This document shows positions 1 through 11,880 of a DNA stretch of 64,000 nt, one piece after another. Under the pieces are notes generated by a model, which did not search any database, was not told where the DNA came from, and worked only from the letters and a program-made list of their open reading frames with translations. The translations under genes were made by a program, and so were the position numbers. The first letter of the stretch is position 1, and each line of letters starts with the position of its first letter. Origin of the DNA: Malachius bipustulatus (taxonomy: Eukaryota; Arthropoda; Insecta; Coleoptera; Melyridae); the NCBI GenBank assembly GCA_910589415.1, contig OU342635.1, positions 12,090,001 through 12,154,000 of the forward strand, in the 5' to 3' direction.

Positions 1-94
1 CGTTGATACCTACTACTGTCAATGCCATGTTGATATAAACATGCCGACTGATCGCTATCAGTTTATGCTGACGGAAATGTTCCTACTAAATATT

Positions 95-1101
95 TGGTAT
101 TTGGTATTGATATTGGTATTTTAGCTAAATGTGAGAGATGGTCTATGTGGTCCCAAACACTGAAGCCAGCGGGCTTATTGTATTTCTCACATTTAGATTT
201 TCCTTGGTTAAAAGAGCTCCGTTCCTTTGACAAGGTTCAGCAGTCCGCTAACCAAGGTCTTTTCCGCTAGCAGGCTCCCGTGACTGAGTGATCCAAGAAC
301 CGCATAGCGCGTTCGTGCGAGTGCTGGACACTCGAATATCACATGAGAAGCTGTCTCATCTTCTTCATTGCAGAGTCTACAAACTGGTTCTTCTCTGTAT
401 ATCCCCAGTTTATGTAGGTGTACTCTTAAGTGGCAGTGTCCTGTGATTGTGCAGCTGTCGTACTCGCTGGTCTTGTAGCACTGCTACTTCCCTGCTAGTC
501 CTCACAGCTGTGTGTTTCAACTTGCATAGGTTCCAGGGTGGTATGGTTTGGGGGCCTGCCACATCCTGTGAATCCATGCTAAGTTCTGAGGTTTCTCCTT
601 GTGGAAGTCCCTCAGTTGTTTGTTTGGTTTCTTCTTTGGTTTCCACTCTGGTCCCACAAGAATTGGAGAAATAAAAATACTGCGCCATAGCCCCAATGAC
701 GCAGCAGGCTACATACAACGGGGTGCACCAGGTTCCCCGAGGTTTGTCGCTAGTTGTAGAGCTCCCCCTCGACCATGCATCCATTGGTGAGCACAACACC
801 GTGGAGTTGGGGAGGTTTTTATAGTGGTCCTCATCCACGCGGACGTGCGGTTAAGCCAAGCCCCCGTGCCCCTGGCGTCACTACCCTGAGGCAAGTCACG
901 ACAGTGATGTACCTCAGGGGTCGTTGTACCGCCTAGCGGTTTACGGTTTGTGCCATGTTTTGTCAGAGCCTTGTTAGCCGTGGTACTCACAAGTGGTACC
1001 ACGTTGCCCGGTCCCCACGGTCTTGGACGTAAGGTTGACTTATCCACCACATGACTGGAATCGCCTATGCTTTGATCAGTTGTGAGTGGACCTTAAGGAC
1101 C
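95..1101 (-). mobile_element. Short non-LTR retrotransposon copy with RNase-H-side C-terminus
   Basis: The interval lies exactly between two copies of the 14-base sequence TCCTACTAAATATT (81-94 and 1102-1115), which I read as a target-site duplication. On the minus strand, about 450 down to 190, a frame encodes the C-terminal tail typical of R1/I/Jockey-group elements: TGHCHLRVHLHKLG, then a zinc knuckle CRLCNEEDETASHVIFEC (C-x2-C-x8-H-x4-C), then CPALARTRY. The minus-strand 3' end is a degenerate run of AATACC-like units next to the duplication, as expected of a retrotransposon tail. The part from about 600 to 1101 is more GC-rich and I do not recognise it. It could be 5' UTR or ORF1, which would make this an internally deleted copy, or simply decayed coding sequence. 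Stops and frame changes show that the copy is dead. Confidence 0.72.
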
Positions 1102-1115
1102 TCCTACTAAATATT

Positions 1116-3404
1116 ACTCTATTATAAAAATCTAATTATAGTTTACATACAAGCTCTTAAGGTCAAATGTCGCTGTAATACTTGCTTATGTAAAATAAAA
1201 TAGATAATTGAATACTTTGAATGATTCTATTATCATCCAATCTCACTAGCGCCTTTTCGGCCATTATAGCCTGTTAAAATGTCAGTTGTCATATTTTTTT
1301 AATAATGAATCAATGGCCAAATACTAGACTCATAAATGTTGTAAATAATTAATTTATTTCCCTTGTCAATACCAAAAAGGTTTGGTATGAACCCCAATCT
1401 CTAGAGCGCGATTGAACGCCCTAACAGTGGGATATAAATTCTAAATTGGAATCTGTCTAAAAAAAATCCACCTTAAAAAGTGACTCTCCTTGTTGATGCC
1501 GCGCTTTGCCATTTGTAATAATTTACATTCAATACAAACGATGTCTTCCCGAGTTGCTTCAGACCTTAAATTCATTTCACAACGTCGAGATGGCTATGTA
1601 AATCTTCCAACATGGGAATCCTCCTCAGATCGTATACTAACAGTATGCACTTTAAACTTAGCTACATCCATCATACATTATGCAACGCTCCAATAGTCAA
1701 GTAAATAATTGCGAATGCAAATTTCGATCCCTTTTGTTAATTGCCGTAAGCCAATTAGTTTTAATTGTCATTGTTGGGGCTTTCGGTTTAGGCATTCGTC
1801 AAATACAAAATGAAGGAGGTACTTATAAATTGTTTAAATTACAGTAACAAATATGGATAATTTGTAACAGTTTGTGAGTATTACAAGGCCTACATTTCTG
1901 GAATATGGCTTGGCAACTATGCGCTTTCTGTATAAGAAAGTAACTCTACCTCACAAATTAATTAAGGCTTCCAAGTGTTTTCTTTCAAATACAAAGCAAC
2001 TCTTAGAAGCTGCAAAATTCTCGTCTTTTATTAAGATGTTCTTCTAAAGTCGACTGATACCTGTTGACTGAAATTTCTAATCGTTACATTCATAGCTCGA
2101 TTCTCTTATTCTGTCAACAACTTTGTTGATTATTTTTGGATATAAAATTTAAAAATGTAAAAATAGAGCATGTAGGGGGACACGCATCAACTTGGAGGAG
2201 AGTGAGTGCTTCATTCTGAAAATGTCCAAACTTAGTAAAACACCTGAAACCCTAAATCATTCAAGCCATACAGACATATCTCCTATAATATCCCACTGGA
2301 ACAGAATTCCCTCAAGACTGTATGAAATCCAGCCGTCTACGAGTGATTCGAAAATATCGAAAATCATGGTCAGAAAGAATGAAATGCTAATTCGGCGACT
2401 CTGATTCTGACAAACTCAACTAACCCCTGGGTTCTTTATACCTTCTGAATATCTACCAGACTGCCAGAAATGTAAACGCAACCGTATTATCAAATACATC
2501 CCTACAGACTGTTTAAACCTTTTCAAAAAGCCGATAGATTCACGGGATAAAAGGAAGTTCGAACAGTTCCCGCTCAGCATATTTTTTGTTACCCTCCTGT
2601 AAAAACCAAATAGGTAATTTATACCTACCCGGTTGTCAGTGACAACTGATGGTGTATCCAAACAAGTTAAGCTTTAAAATAAGAATCTGGTTAAAATTTA
2701 GGTATTTACAACTCTTCTCTAAATCAACTTGTGTTATTTTTGCTTTATTCACAAAGAGCCTTTAGCTAACATGACCAATGTATTTATTCCAAATTTTCAA
2801 AACTCAATAATGAATCAGAAACCGTTATTGCGTGAACAAACAAATAATAAGCTTATTTAAATAAGCCTATATCACAGCCAAAACGGAAGCCGCCCATTAT
2901 TGCTGCTCACTCCTGCTTGAATTCACTCTATCAGTCGATTGATATTGAAAATAAAGAAGGATATACTCAATCGGATTGTCGATATTCATCGTAAAATTGC
3001 TTTAACAGTTAGAGGACGCTTCCATAAAAATACGAATGAAATTAAAATTAAAAACTTCTCACAATGACGTGGTTTGAAAAAAAAGTCACGTTTCAACTCT
3101 GATGTACTAACCAATCTAATCCTCTCTTCATCTAGAAAAGTACCAATGTGGCAAATGGAAATTTCTGGATGCCATTAAATTATCACACACATTACACACA
3201 CGTCTTTTTTCACAGGTGCTTCATAGTATTATGTGAAAAGCAGAATAGCGGTTGATTTAAAAAAAAATTGACAAAACTCACAATAAGGATTCCTTGGGAA
3301 TTACAGTTCAAAGGAAAATATTCATCTTCTTAATGTAAAAGTAGAGATTCTGGATAATAAATCTCCAAGAACAAACTGATATTTCAAAGAGCTTTCTTGG
3401 TTTA
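1116..3404. other. AT-rich stretch, nothing recognised
   Basis: About 2.3 kb of AT-rich sequence. Open frames here are short (under 90 codons), show no motif I know, and have no splice or repeat context. I see no RNA gene or terminal repeats. Confidence 0.5.
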
Positions 3405-3406
3405 TA

Positions 3407-3646
3407 CAGGATGTTCCGAAGCTCCACCGACTCTCTTTCTACAGTATTATAGTACAAGATGGCGCAAAAGTAATTACTCGATTTCCTAAGGCTATAACTT
3501 TTTTTTTGTGAATGAAAAAATTGGTTCTGTTTATGGATAACGTTTATTTGCACCTTTAATTTTTTACTGTTACGCTGAGAAATAATATCGATCAAATTGC
3601 CGCCGCCATTGTTGATGCATAATAGAGTATTTGCCATCACTTTTTA
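3407..3646 (-). pseudogene. 3' end of a DUF4817-type (mariner/IS630-like) transposon
   Basis: On the minus strand, about 3646 to 3560, a frame reads VMANTLLCINNGGGNLIDII. This matches the C-terminal signature of insect DUF4817-type transposases (usually ...VMENF...CI.NGG.HL.DIIF). Downstream is a non-coding tail whose end, CAGGATGTTCCG at 3407, follows a TA dinucleotide (3405-3406), as expected for a Tc1/mariner-group end. The rest of the coding region is missing here. Matching N-terminal and catalytic parts lie at 7421-7945 on the same strand, beyond a large unrelated block, so this may be the tail of that same copy. Confidence 0.55.
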
Positions 3647-6600
3647 GTTCCGAGACCCCGGCGTAGCCGAGGTTTCTCGGAACTTACTGCACCCTTGTGC
3701 CCGAAAAATGTCTGTCGTCCGGTCTGTCTGTCTGTGCGTTTTCTAGGAAACACTCTAGAGGCGCCATTTTTCGTCGTAGAAAGTTGAAATTTGGCTCGAT
3801 TGAAGAGGCGCGCCGTCCCACGATGCCTATTGAAAATGAGCGGGATCCGTTACCGGGAAGTGTCTTTTTTTCGGGAATTTCGGGTTTTTTCGGGAACGAC
3901 CTAGGAAATACTCTAAGTGTCCGAAAGTTGCACCGATCGGGATGAAACTTGGTAGGGAGGAAGCTCCGAACCCTCAAATACGACCTATTGAAAATGGGCC
4001 GGATCCGAGAATTTTAAGGCCCTCTTTCAGGGCCGTACTTTTTTTTGCAAGGTCTCACATATAGGACTTTTTCTCGGTAACGGTACATCGCGGAGAGATT
4101 CTGCTAGTACAGTTACTTAGGGAAAGAATGGACGTACAAACTTTGTAAAGATCGTTTTTCGAAAAAATAATTAGGTGGGCGGTAATCGGCCCTCAAAAAA
4201 TGGAACATACTGTTTTTGCATGATTTTTCGATTTTTTCGTTTTTTTTTCAAAATTTATTCGACCAATCGAAAAACAACAAAACAGTGAGATAGAACCGTT
4301 CGTTGCCTACAAAAAAGATAATAATGATTTTTACGTGAAATGTCGGCAAAAGCGACTTATTAAAAAAAACAAAGAAATCTGTAATTTTTTCAAAAAACCA
4401 CAAAAAAATTTTTTATGCGAAAACGGTGCATTCTAGAGAAAAATTAAATCAGATCTTTTTTGAATAGTTCCTCAAATGCTATTTTATTATATGAAACATT
4501 TTCCCGAAAAATTCCCGGTTTTTGAGCGGGAATCGTTTCTTTAAAAAACCAATTGTCAAAATGCTACTCTTTAACGCATGCTTTCGAATTTTTTTCGAAA
4601 TATTGTCAACCGATCGAAAAAATAACAAAGCTCTATGATAGAGACGTTCTTTACCTACAAAAAAGATACATATAGTTTTTTTCCTAACCGTTGTAAAAAC
4701 TGTCAAAATCAGGAAAAACTTCGGTAGATCATTTCGACTATTTCCCGCCCGGTCATTTGTATCTCCTTGTATTTTCTTAATCGTGAAATCTTTTTTCATT
4801 TTTTTTTCTTCAACACTAAATTTGAAGTTTCGGCTTCATTTCATCTCGATTATGTTGGTACTTTAAACGAAAAACAAAAAATTTCCTCGATGCTCGAAAA
4901 TTAGCTTACACTTTTATTTTTATTAAAAAATCGATAAATTAATTCTTTTTTATTTTTTTTGTCTTCTTCTTTATGCACGATTGGAAAAATTAAAAGGACA
5001 GTCGCAACGACAATTAATTAACGTAAATGATTGTGAAAAAATTATCCACATTGGTCCTTTAATAACGAAGATATGAATTTTTTTTTGAAATTTTCGATAA
5101 TACGTTCCGGCGATTCACCGGCTACGGTTCGTGTCTTGACCTGCCGGAGTGCTGGCTCGGTCGTTCGTTGCCCCGCTATATATTATTACAATAATGGTAA
5201 TGAGTATGTAGCCATAATTTTAATGCGCGGTTCCTGTTCGGGAAATGCATTAATTTCTGTTTTTTCTTATGCATTTTGTAAATAATTGTTTTTACAATTA
5301 ATTGCGATGTACTATTAGCCTTTCACTAATAATTTGGACTAATAGTTATTTTCAAAATTTGAAAAATTCACCGTGAAAAATAGAGTAAAGAACGTATTGT
5401 CATATTACCTATGCGGAAATTCCGTAAACGCCACCGAAGGAAATAATTTTTTCCGATTCGAAGAATCCAGATGGCGGCCATTTTGTATTTTTAACGTAAC
5501 GAAAAGACTCCCGGCCACTACAATCCGGTGAAATATTTTCGAAAAACCAAATCGAACTGTCACGTTTGAAACGTCAAAATCGAAAAGTTGAAAAAACGCG
5601 AGTTTTTGCACACGAAAAAACTTAATTAAAATCGAAGGATCAAGATGGCGGCCAGATTTTGGTATCGTCGTAAAGGTGAAATATGCAGCAATAACATATT
5701 GGTGCAAGAGCTATCCCGGATAACTGCAACTGTCATTTTTTTTAAACGTCAAATTCATGAATATTGAGAAAAAAACTTTTTTTTACCAAATGTCATTATA
5801 GTGACGGTATAAATCGTGATTGAATTATTTTTGGCGGTGTCAAAATAAAGGCATTACATGCGATTCTCTTCTGGCTATGGTGAAAAAATAACAGCGAATT
5901 CGAAAATGTCACTTAAAAAATGTCAAACTTGAAAACTCCGAATAAGAGTAATTTTTTCCAACAACAAAAATCGTAGTGACGTTAAAAGTCTCGATCCAAT
6001 TTTTTTTTGAAGTGTCAAAATAAAGGCATTACCATTAATTAGTACGTGGTTTAGAAAAAAACTCGAAAAAAAAATCTAAACTGGGATTTTTTAAACGCCA
6101 AAGTTGAGAAATCGCGAGTAAAAATAGGCCATTTTCTAAAAATCACAGCGACGCCATTTTGGAAATTTAAACGACAAAAATTGAAAATTCCGACAGAGCA
6201 ACTCTTCCACAACCCCGCAAAAATGATCCCCGAATCCCGATGTACGAAAATTGCAGAGAAAAAAAATTCCGAACTATAGATGATTTTCATTGATTTTGCT
6301 TTGATTTTCATTGAAATGGTCGAGATTTTAAACGGAAAATTGTTCCGCTCGCACATTTTTTAACGTAACTTTGGCTGCTTGGGTCGGGGGAACATCGCAA
6401 AAGTATCGGCGTGTAGCTAAGAAATTGCTCTTCCAAAATGCAAAGTTTTGCTGCAATCGAGACAACCGTCTGTCAGCTGTAAGCCGCCAAAGTAGATTAA
6501 AAATTTTTTTTTTGAAAATTTTCAAAAGCGTCTGTAGCGGCCATTTAAAAAAAATTCGCGATCGTAATTGCACGTGACGCTTCCAATCGACAAACTCTGT

Positions 6601-7420
6601 CGATCGGAAAATACCGTCCGTCAAAAAGTTGCAGCGTTTCAGAGAAAACGACGAAACAATAAAAAAATAAATAAATAAAAAAAATAAAAACGGCTGAAAT
6701 TCACAAAAGGGCATCATGAAGTGATTGCAAATCTAGAACCGAAAAGCCTTTTTCGTTTTCTTGCATAGTTTCGGAGAAAATGGCGTTCAAATATCAAATT
6801 ACATAGCAATATAGAGGAAAATGGGTGTTTCGAACACACGAAATAATTTTTTTTGAATTTTGAGAATCAAAATGGCGGCCTTTTTTAATTTTGACGTAAA
6901 GAAGAGACTTCAGGTTACGACTCTCATTTGAGAAAATTGCGGAATTAAAATTAAAACTGTCATTTTTTAAAGTCAAAATCAAGATCATTTAAAAAAATTA
7001 TTTCTCTTTTCAACAAAACTCATTTCGGCATTTTGTTGATTCCACAGACCGCATTGACATATTTGACAGTTGTCAAAAAAAATTCCGTGCTTCTCGCGAC
7101 CTGTTCTCTCTTTCACGACCAACTTGAACTGTCAAACTAACGCGTGACTAACTTTGACGCGAATCTAACTTCTACGCGCGGGCTCGGAACTTCCCATATT
7201 GGTCCTTCAGGAGCGATATAGAAAAAAATAACACAAAAAGAGATTAATGGCAGATTTTAACTACGACGCGGAATCTACTGATCACAGTGCCGTGTAGCGA
7301 CATAGAAAAAAAGGTAACACGAAAAAAACATGAAAAATTCTAACTTTGACGGGGATCTACTGACAAAACGGGCCGAAGGCCCGACGCCGCCGGCAGGCCA
7401 AGGTCGAGGAACGAGACCTT
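3647..7420. repeat. Unclassified 3.8 kb repetitive block with GC-rich hairpin ends
   Basis: Base composition changes abruptly near 3647. The left edge is a hairpin of TTCCGAGA and TCTCGGAA around CGGCGTAGCCG (3648-3683). The right edge contains GGGCCGAAGGCCC (7366-7378) and a perfect 7-base hairpin CAAGGTC/GACCTTG. The interior is full of A- and T-runs and recurring phrases: ATGGCGGCC at 5471, 5645 and 6872; GTCAAAATAAAGGCATTAC near 5848 and 6012; and a pair of related units at about 7214-7300 and 7299-7380 sharing ATAGAAAAAAA, TAACAC and ATCTACTGA. Several spacings fall near 165-180 bp, suggesting a degraded tandem array. No coding frame is convincing. Transposase relics lie on both sides. 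I cannot assign a family. Confidence 0.5.
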
Positions 7421-7945
7421 GTCTTATTACTGCATGCAGACAGATTTACCGTGTTTTCTTTAGTGTCTCTTCAAGGACTGCCAAGGTCCATACGGCTACT
7501 TCACATAAGCTCGAGACTACAAATAATAAAAAAAATCTAGGTAGACGAAGAATAGAGAAATCTTGGGGGCCAATTGAAAATCACCTAACCGAGAAACTAA
7601 GCGATCTGGACTGGAAGCATCGCGGAATATTTGGCAGAATATATATCGTTGTTCGTGTCGGGTGTGCAGTCGCACCGAATTGCTGGAACCATGCACACGT
7701 TATCTCTACGCCCGGTTCATAAATTTTCGGCTGATTTGACAGAAACTGATTTAACATGATCAACTGATGTCTAATTGCATGGCCCGTTGTCTGACTAATG
7801 TTGTTGGTCTGTTCTGTACACTTTTAATGACAGCATCGATTTTTTCTACAGAACGACTGGTCTGTGCCCAGCCGTGCTCAGGAGTATCCCACGTTGAGGC
7901 AGTCTCCAAGAGACGAGCGGCAAAACTGCGCAATGTTTGTCTCAA
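7421..7945 (-). pseudogene. DUF4817-type transposase pseudogene (HTH and catalytic parts)
   Basis: Minus-strand frames carry two recognisable segments of the transposase. The first, 7945 to 7760, contains TSRSVEKIDAVIKSVQNRPT followed by RQRAMQLDIS. This is the helix-turn-helix linker of DUF4817-type proteins (normally ...RPRTSRS.ENI..V...). The second, 7763 to about 7440, contains WFQQFGATAH, where functional copies have WFQQDGATAH, so the catalytic Asp is replaced by Phe. It continues into a frameshifted NWPPR-like segment. The interval between the HTH and the catalytic core is deleted, and there are frame changes and stops. The element would transpose by cut-and-paste at TA sites if intact; this copy cannot. 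Confidence 0.62.
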
Positions 7946-10900
7946 TTTAATTCATGTTGTGTGTGTTAAAAGCACTGACCGCGATTATTGCTCAAAATAT
8001 AGTCACAATTATTCCGCGTTCTTGGGGAGTGTATTGCTCCGACTTGTTGGGAGAGAATTTTACATCGTCTTCTTAACAAATGAAAAAATTCTACCCTTGA
8101 AGCTACAGCAATGAAAGGTAAGATGAACTTACTGACTGAATAAAGCGGTGATTTTTTTTTATTTTATTTATACATTCACTGGATGTTCACTCAACAAAAT
8201 CTAAACAAGGAGACGAAGAGGACGCTCGGTAAAGGATATTAATCGATCATTATATCGAAGCTCGATTGACGGTTATCGAACATCGATGATCGATGGCAGT
8301 GATCAGCGATTCTGAATAATCGCGCAATACGGGTCGCCTGTATTGACGCAAATAGATCTGAAAAATTTGTCAGTGTCGAAATTCAAATAAAATATACTGG
8401 AACAGTTTATCACGCGGAATTAAAAAAATGTTTCTGTGAAAATTCAAGTTTACTGAAACATTGCAATTTTGAAAACCAAATTTTGTCGAATAGGATAAAT
8501 CGGTCAACCCATCTTTGAAAGACCTTGAAACAATATCACGGAATCAGAACCTTAGCTATATATTAAATCAGTTACATCAAAATACCTAGTGCATTGATCG
8601 CGATTCGAGATAAACACCTTTAATAATAGAGCATCTTAAATGGGCACGAACAAGACAAAGATGTGAGATCTCAGCACTAAGATGTGACGTGATGAGATGC
8701 CCGCAATTCGGATAGCTGGGTGTCTTTGACGTAGTCGGTTGGAATAATTTGATAATGATCCATTGATGGTGGGGTAAAGCTGAGTGGCAAAGCGAATAGA
8801 TGGTCCTTTATAAGGGTGATTAGAGATCCCCGGCGCGTCTCGTCTGGTAAGATGAGGCCCCTAAACAATGTAGAGAATTAATTACTCCATTCTGGGAGGT
8901 GAGAGCCGACATCCCTCATTACCCCCAAGATTGATATACAAGACGGGTGATATGCACTTGATAATATGATGTTGCAGAGTGTTTATTATGGGTAGGTACC
9001 GCATTTACAAGTAAGTAATTCCTCACGGATACTAGAAATTTATTTGTAGATCGTAAATTCGAGCTTTATACGAGTAGGTAATCGTTTTAAACTGGAGTTT
9101 ATATCGTCATAAAATGACTAGACTTGGTGAAGTTTATATAGACTTTCAAAGTCCTTAATCGAGGTTATTTAGAGATGTGTTAAGTGCCAACACATGAATC
9201 TATGAGCTTTCCAGAATCAAAACATCAGGATCGCAAATTGGGTATAAATATGAAAAAATACGCTAATAATAATCACCATGTGGCACTTAAAAATAATACA
9301 AAAAGTGTAATAATCATAATATGGTCAAATGTTGTTACTCGGATTTGTATGGTTAATTTTTTTTTACCTAAGTTTATTTTTTGTACTTAATACGTTAATT
9401 GAGAAAAATATTATTTTCTAACATAAAATACAAATTCACCGGTAATAAATTATCAAAAATACCACCACCTGATCTGATCGAACCTGAATGTACGCCTCAG
9501 CTCTTTTGGGAATTGACTTAGCAGATCGTTGAAGAGCATAAGCTTGATGAGGGCTGCGCTGGTGATTCGATCGAGTGTCTCTCTTGTGGTTACTTTTATT
9601 TTGTAAGTAATAAATTCACGCATCCCCAAAGGCAATGCTCTAGGGGAGTGAGGCTTCCCCTTGGAAACGAACCCCCCTCCTCCACGGGAGATTTAGTTTT
9701 CAAATCTCAGTAACGGTTATTTGGTTGTTTGCTTATTAGATTTTTATTTTGATGCCTTCAACATACTGTTTAAATTTTTGGGGTTTCTACTAAGATATTG
9801 TGTATAGGTAGGTATACAGTAGGTATGTCGGTAGGAGTAAAAAGCTTGACATAAATTTTATAAAAGTAACCCGCCCCCCCAACTTCTGGAAAAAATTAAT
9901 GGAGAAAAAATTCATATTTGACTCAAAAAAACTCGCCCCCTTATTTAAAAAAAATTAAGTGGTCATCAATTTGGATGGGTCTAATTAGTTCCAGCGACAA
10001 TATCAAGCTTAGTTGAAAGATGAATCATTTATAGCCGGATTTTATTGAAGGGAAAGTTGAGGGTCAACTACAAGAACGGTTTCCTGATTTGTCCAGCATA
10101 AATTGCCAAATTCATCACAGGTGTTGGAACCAAATTGGGTGAAACGGTTCCGAGAAAATGTAGATCCCTCTCAAGCCGTTTAGCGGAAAAGGTGAACCTA
10201 TTGAACAGTGTGAGGATTTTCATGTGAGGAATTTCAGTGCTCATAGACGGGAATTTTCCACTTGTTACACCATCTCGCTAGAATGGCGCTTTATTATTGA
10301 ATAATGTTTTTATAGGTACTGTTCTTGGATGATCCGAAATCCATCGGTGGAAGATAATATGTTAACTTTCAGAGAACGATTTAAGTCTCTAGACGTTTTG
10401 TAGGTGATTTATCTGCTTAGGTTTTGATCCTCCATGAGTCGATCACTTCTGGAGGTTCAGCGTTTCTTCGAACTGCGGGAAATCAACCGTGGATGCGAGA
10501 AAATTGAGAACCCAAGTCAACTACGAATACTTGAAACTCATTGGAAGGATAAAAATTACTGTCTCATCATCTTTTATGTCGAAAGCTATAGAGTTTTCTG
10601 ATTAAACAGATTTTCTTCTTCTTTAATATCTCCCTCTTGAGAAGGGAGAAGTTTTAGCCTCCCAACAACGAAACAAAAATTAGTTCAACGGCATTGCGTT
10701 GTCAATACAGACGCTTTTTTCATGATTTTGACTGCATTGGTTTAATTATTAATGCAGCTACTATCATCGTTATATTTCAAATTATAGCAATACAAAGAAG
10801 AGGAAATGCAATTTATTGTTATTCACACTTTACACAAGAATTTTTAAAAGTCTGGTACCTACCAACGAGGATACACGTAGTAAAACGTGTCCCTTATCGC

Positions 10901-11150
10901 ATAGCGTGCTACAATATACATAAATATCTAGTTTAGATATTCACAGAGAACCCTTTTATTATACAAAATTTTCTTTTTAGTTTATTTCAAAGCGCCTTAA
11001 TGCAACTTTGTGAGAAGTGGTTCGTAAACCTTCAAGCTTAGACACAAGAGAGTTAATTGTAACATAAGGGGCATAAAATACGTGTTATAATACTACCTAC
11101 CAAAAAATATGAAATTAAAAAGAACCAACTACTTATTGATTCACCAGATT
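7946..11150. other. AT-rich intergenic DNA, no gene recognised
   Basis: Short frames only (up to about 80 codons). A GC-richer patch at 9480-9700 and runs of C near 9670 and 9873 are the only compositional features. I found no motif, tRNA fold or terminal repeat that I could support. Confidence 0.45.
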
Positions 11151-11154
11151 CAGA

Positions 11155-11880
11155 GAGAAATATCATTTAACAACAAAATCATTCTTCGGAGTACTTAGAG
11201 AAAGATTGCCGCCGAGACCATTATATGACCTAATCTTAAAGGATTCGTTATTGCGTGAGTTCAACATGGAGTCCGTGGAAAATCGCAGGCTTGGATTGGC
11301 GGTGGCATTTTTGTGCAAGTTACTGAATAATAGGGTTGATTGTAGTGAGTTACTCAATGGAGTAAAATTTTTAGTAGCTAGATTAAATGCCAGAAATACC
11401 CAATTGTTTTTCTGCACTCGACCAAGAACCAATATCCTAACTAGAGCACCCATATATCACATGTGCAACACATTCAATCGTTTTTGCGGTGATGTTGATA
11501 TCTTTGCTGATTCTCTCAAGTCAATTATTGATCAAATAGGGTGACAGTAGCAGTGTCACCCAATAAGTTAATTAAGTATTCGTGAATGATTTAAATCGAG
11601 TGATTTGTTGGTTTTTTTGGGGGGGGGGGAATTGTGGGGGATACCTGGTATTGTTATTGATGTATTTGCTTATTTTCTAGGATGATTTGTAGTTTGATTG
11701 GTATTAGGTGCAGTTTTGTTAACTGTGATTTATTTTTTTATTTTTTGTGATGAAATGTTTTATGTATGAATTGTATTTTTTCTTTTGAATTCTCGTTGTA
11801 ATAATTTTTATTTGTATTTCCTGTAAGTGGGTGACCGTTGGAAATAAGTTGCTATTATTATATTAAACGATTTCGTGGAC
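11155..11880 (+). pseudogene. C-terminal end of a CR1/Jockey-like non-LTR reverse transcriptase plus 3' UTR
   Basis: The frame from 11206 to 11544 encodes 112 residues resembling the extreme C-terminus of chromosomal reverse transcriptases of the CR1/Jockey type: an RR-x5-AVAFLCKLLNN segment, CSELLNGVKFLVARLNARNT, then LFFCTRPRTN and a terminal NRFCGDVDIFADSL. The frame stops with TGA, and a probable 3' UTR follows that includes a G-tract near 11620. The polymerase domain with the catalytic FADD motif is absent, so this is a 5'-truncated, dead copy, which is the usual outcome of target-primed reverse transcription. The 3' boundary is approximate; no target duplication was identified. Confidence 0.6.

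Noticed and set aside
410..838. 142-codon minus-strand open frame as a gene
   Set aside because: It runs across the retrotransposon out of frame with the recognisable zinc-knuckle tail; no domain in this frame.
3640..3690. Helitron terminus at the left edge of the 3.8 kb block
   Set aside because: On the minus strand a hairpin is followed by CTAA, but the next base is A rather than the T of an AT target, and no matching TC end was found.
3684..3977. Overlapping plus and minus frames of 80-100 codons
   Set aside because: They fall in the hairpin-bounded repeat block, both strands are open at once, and the translations are low-complexity.
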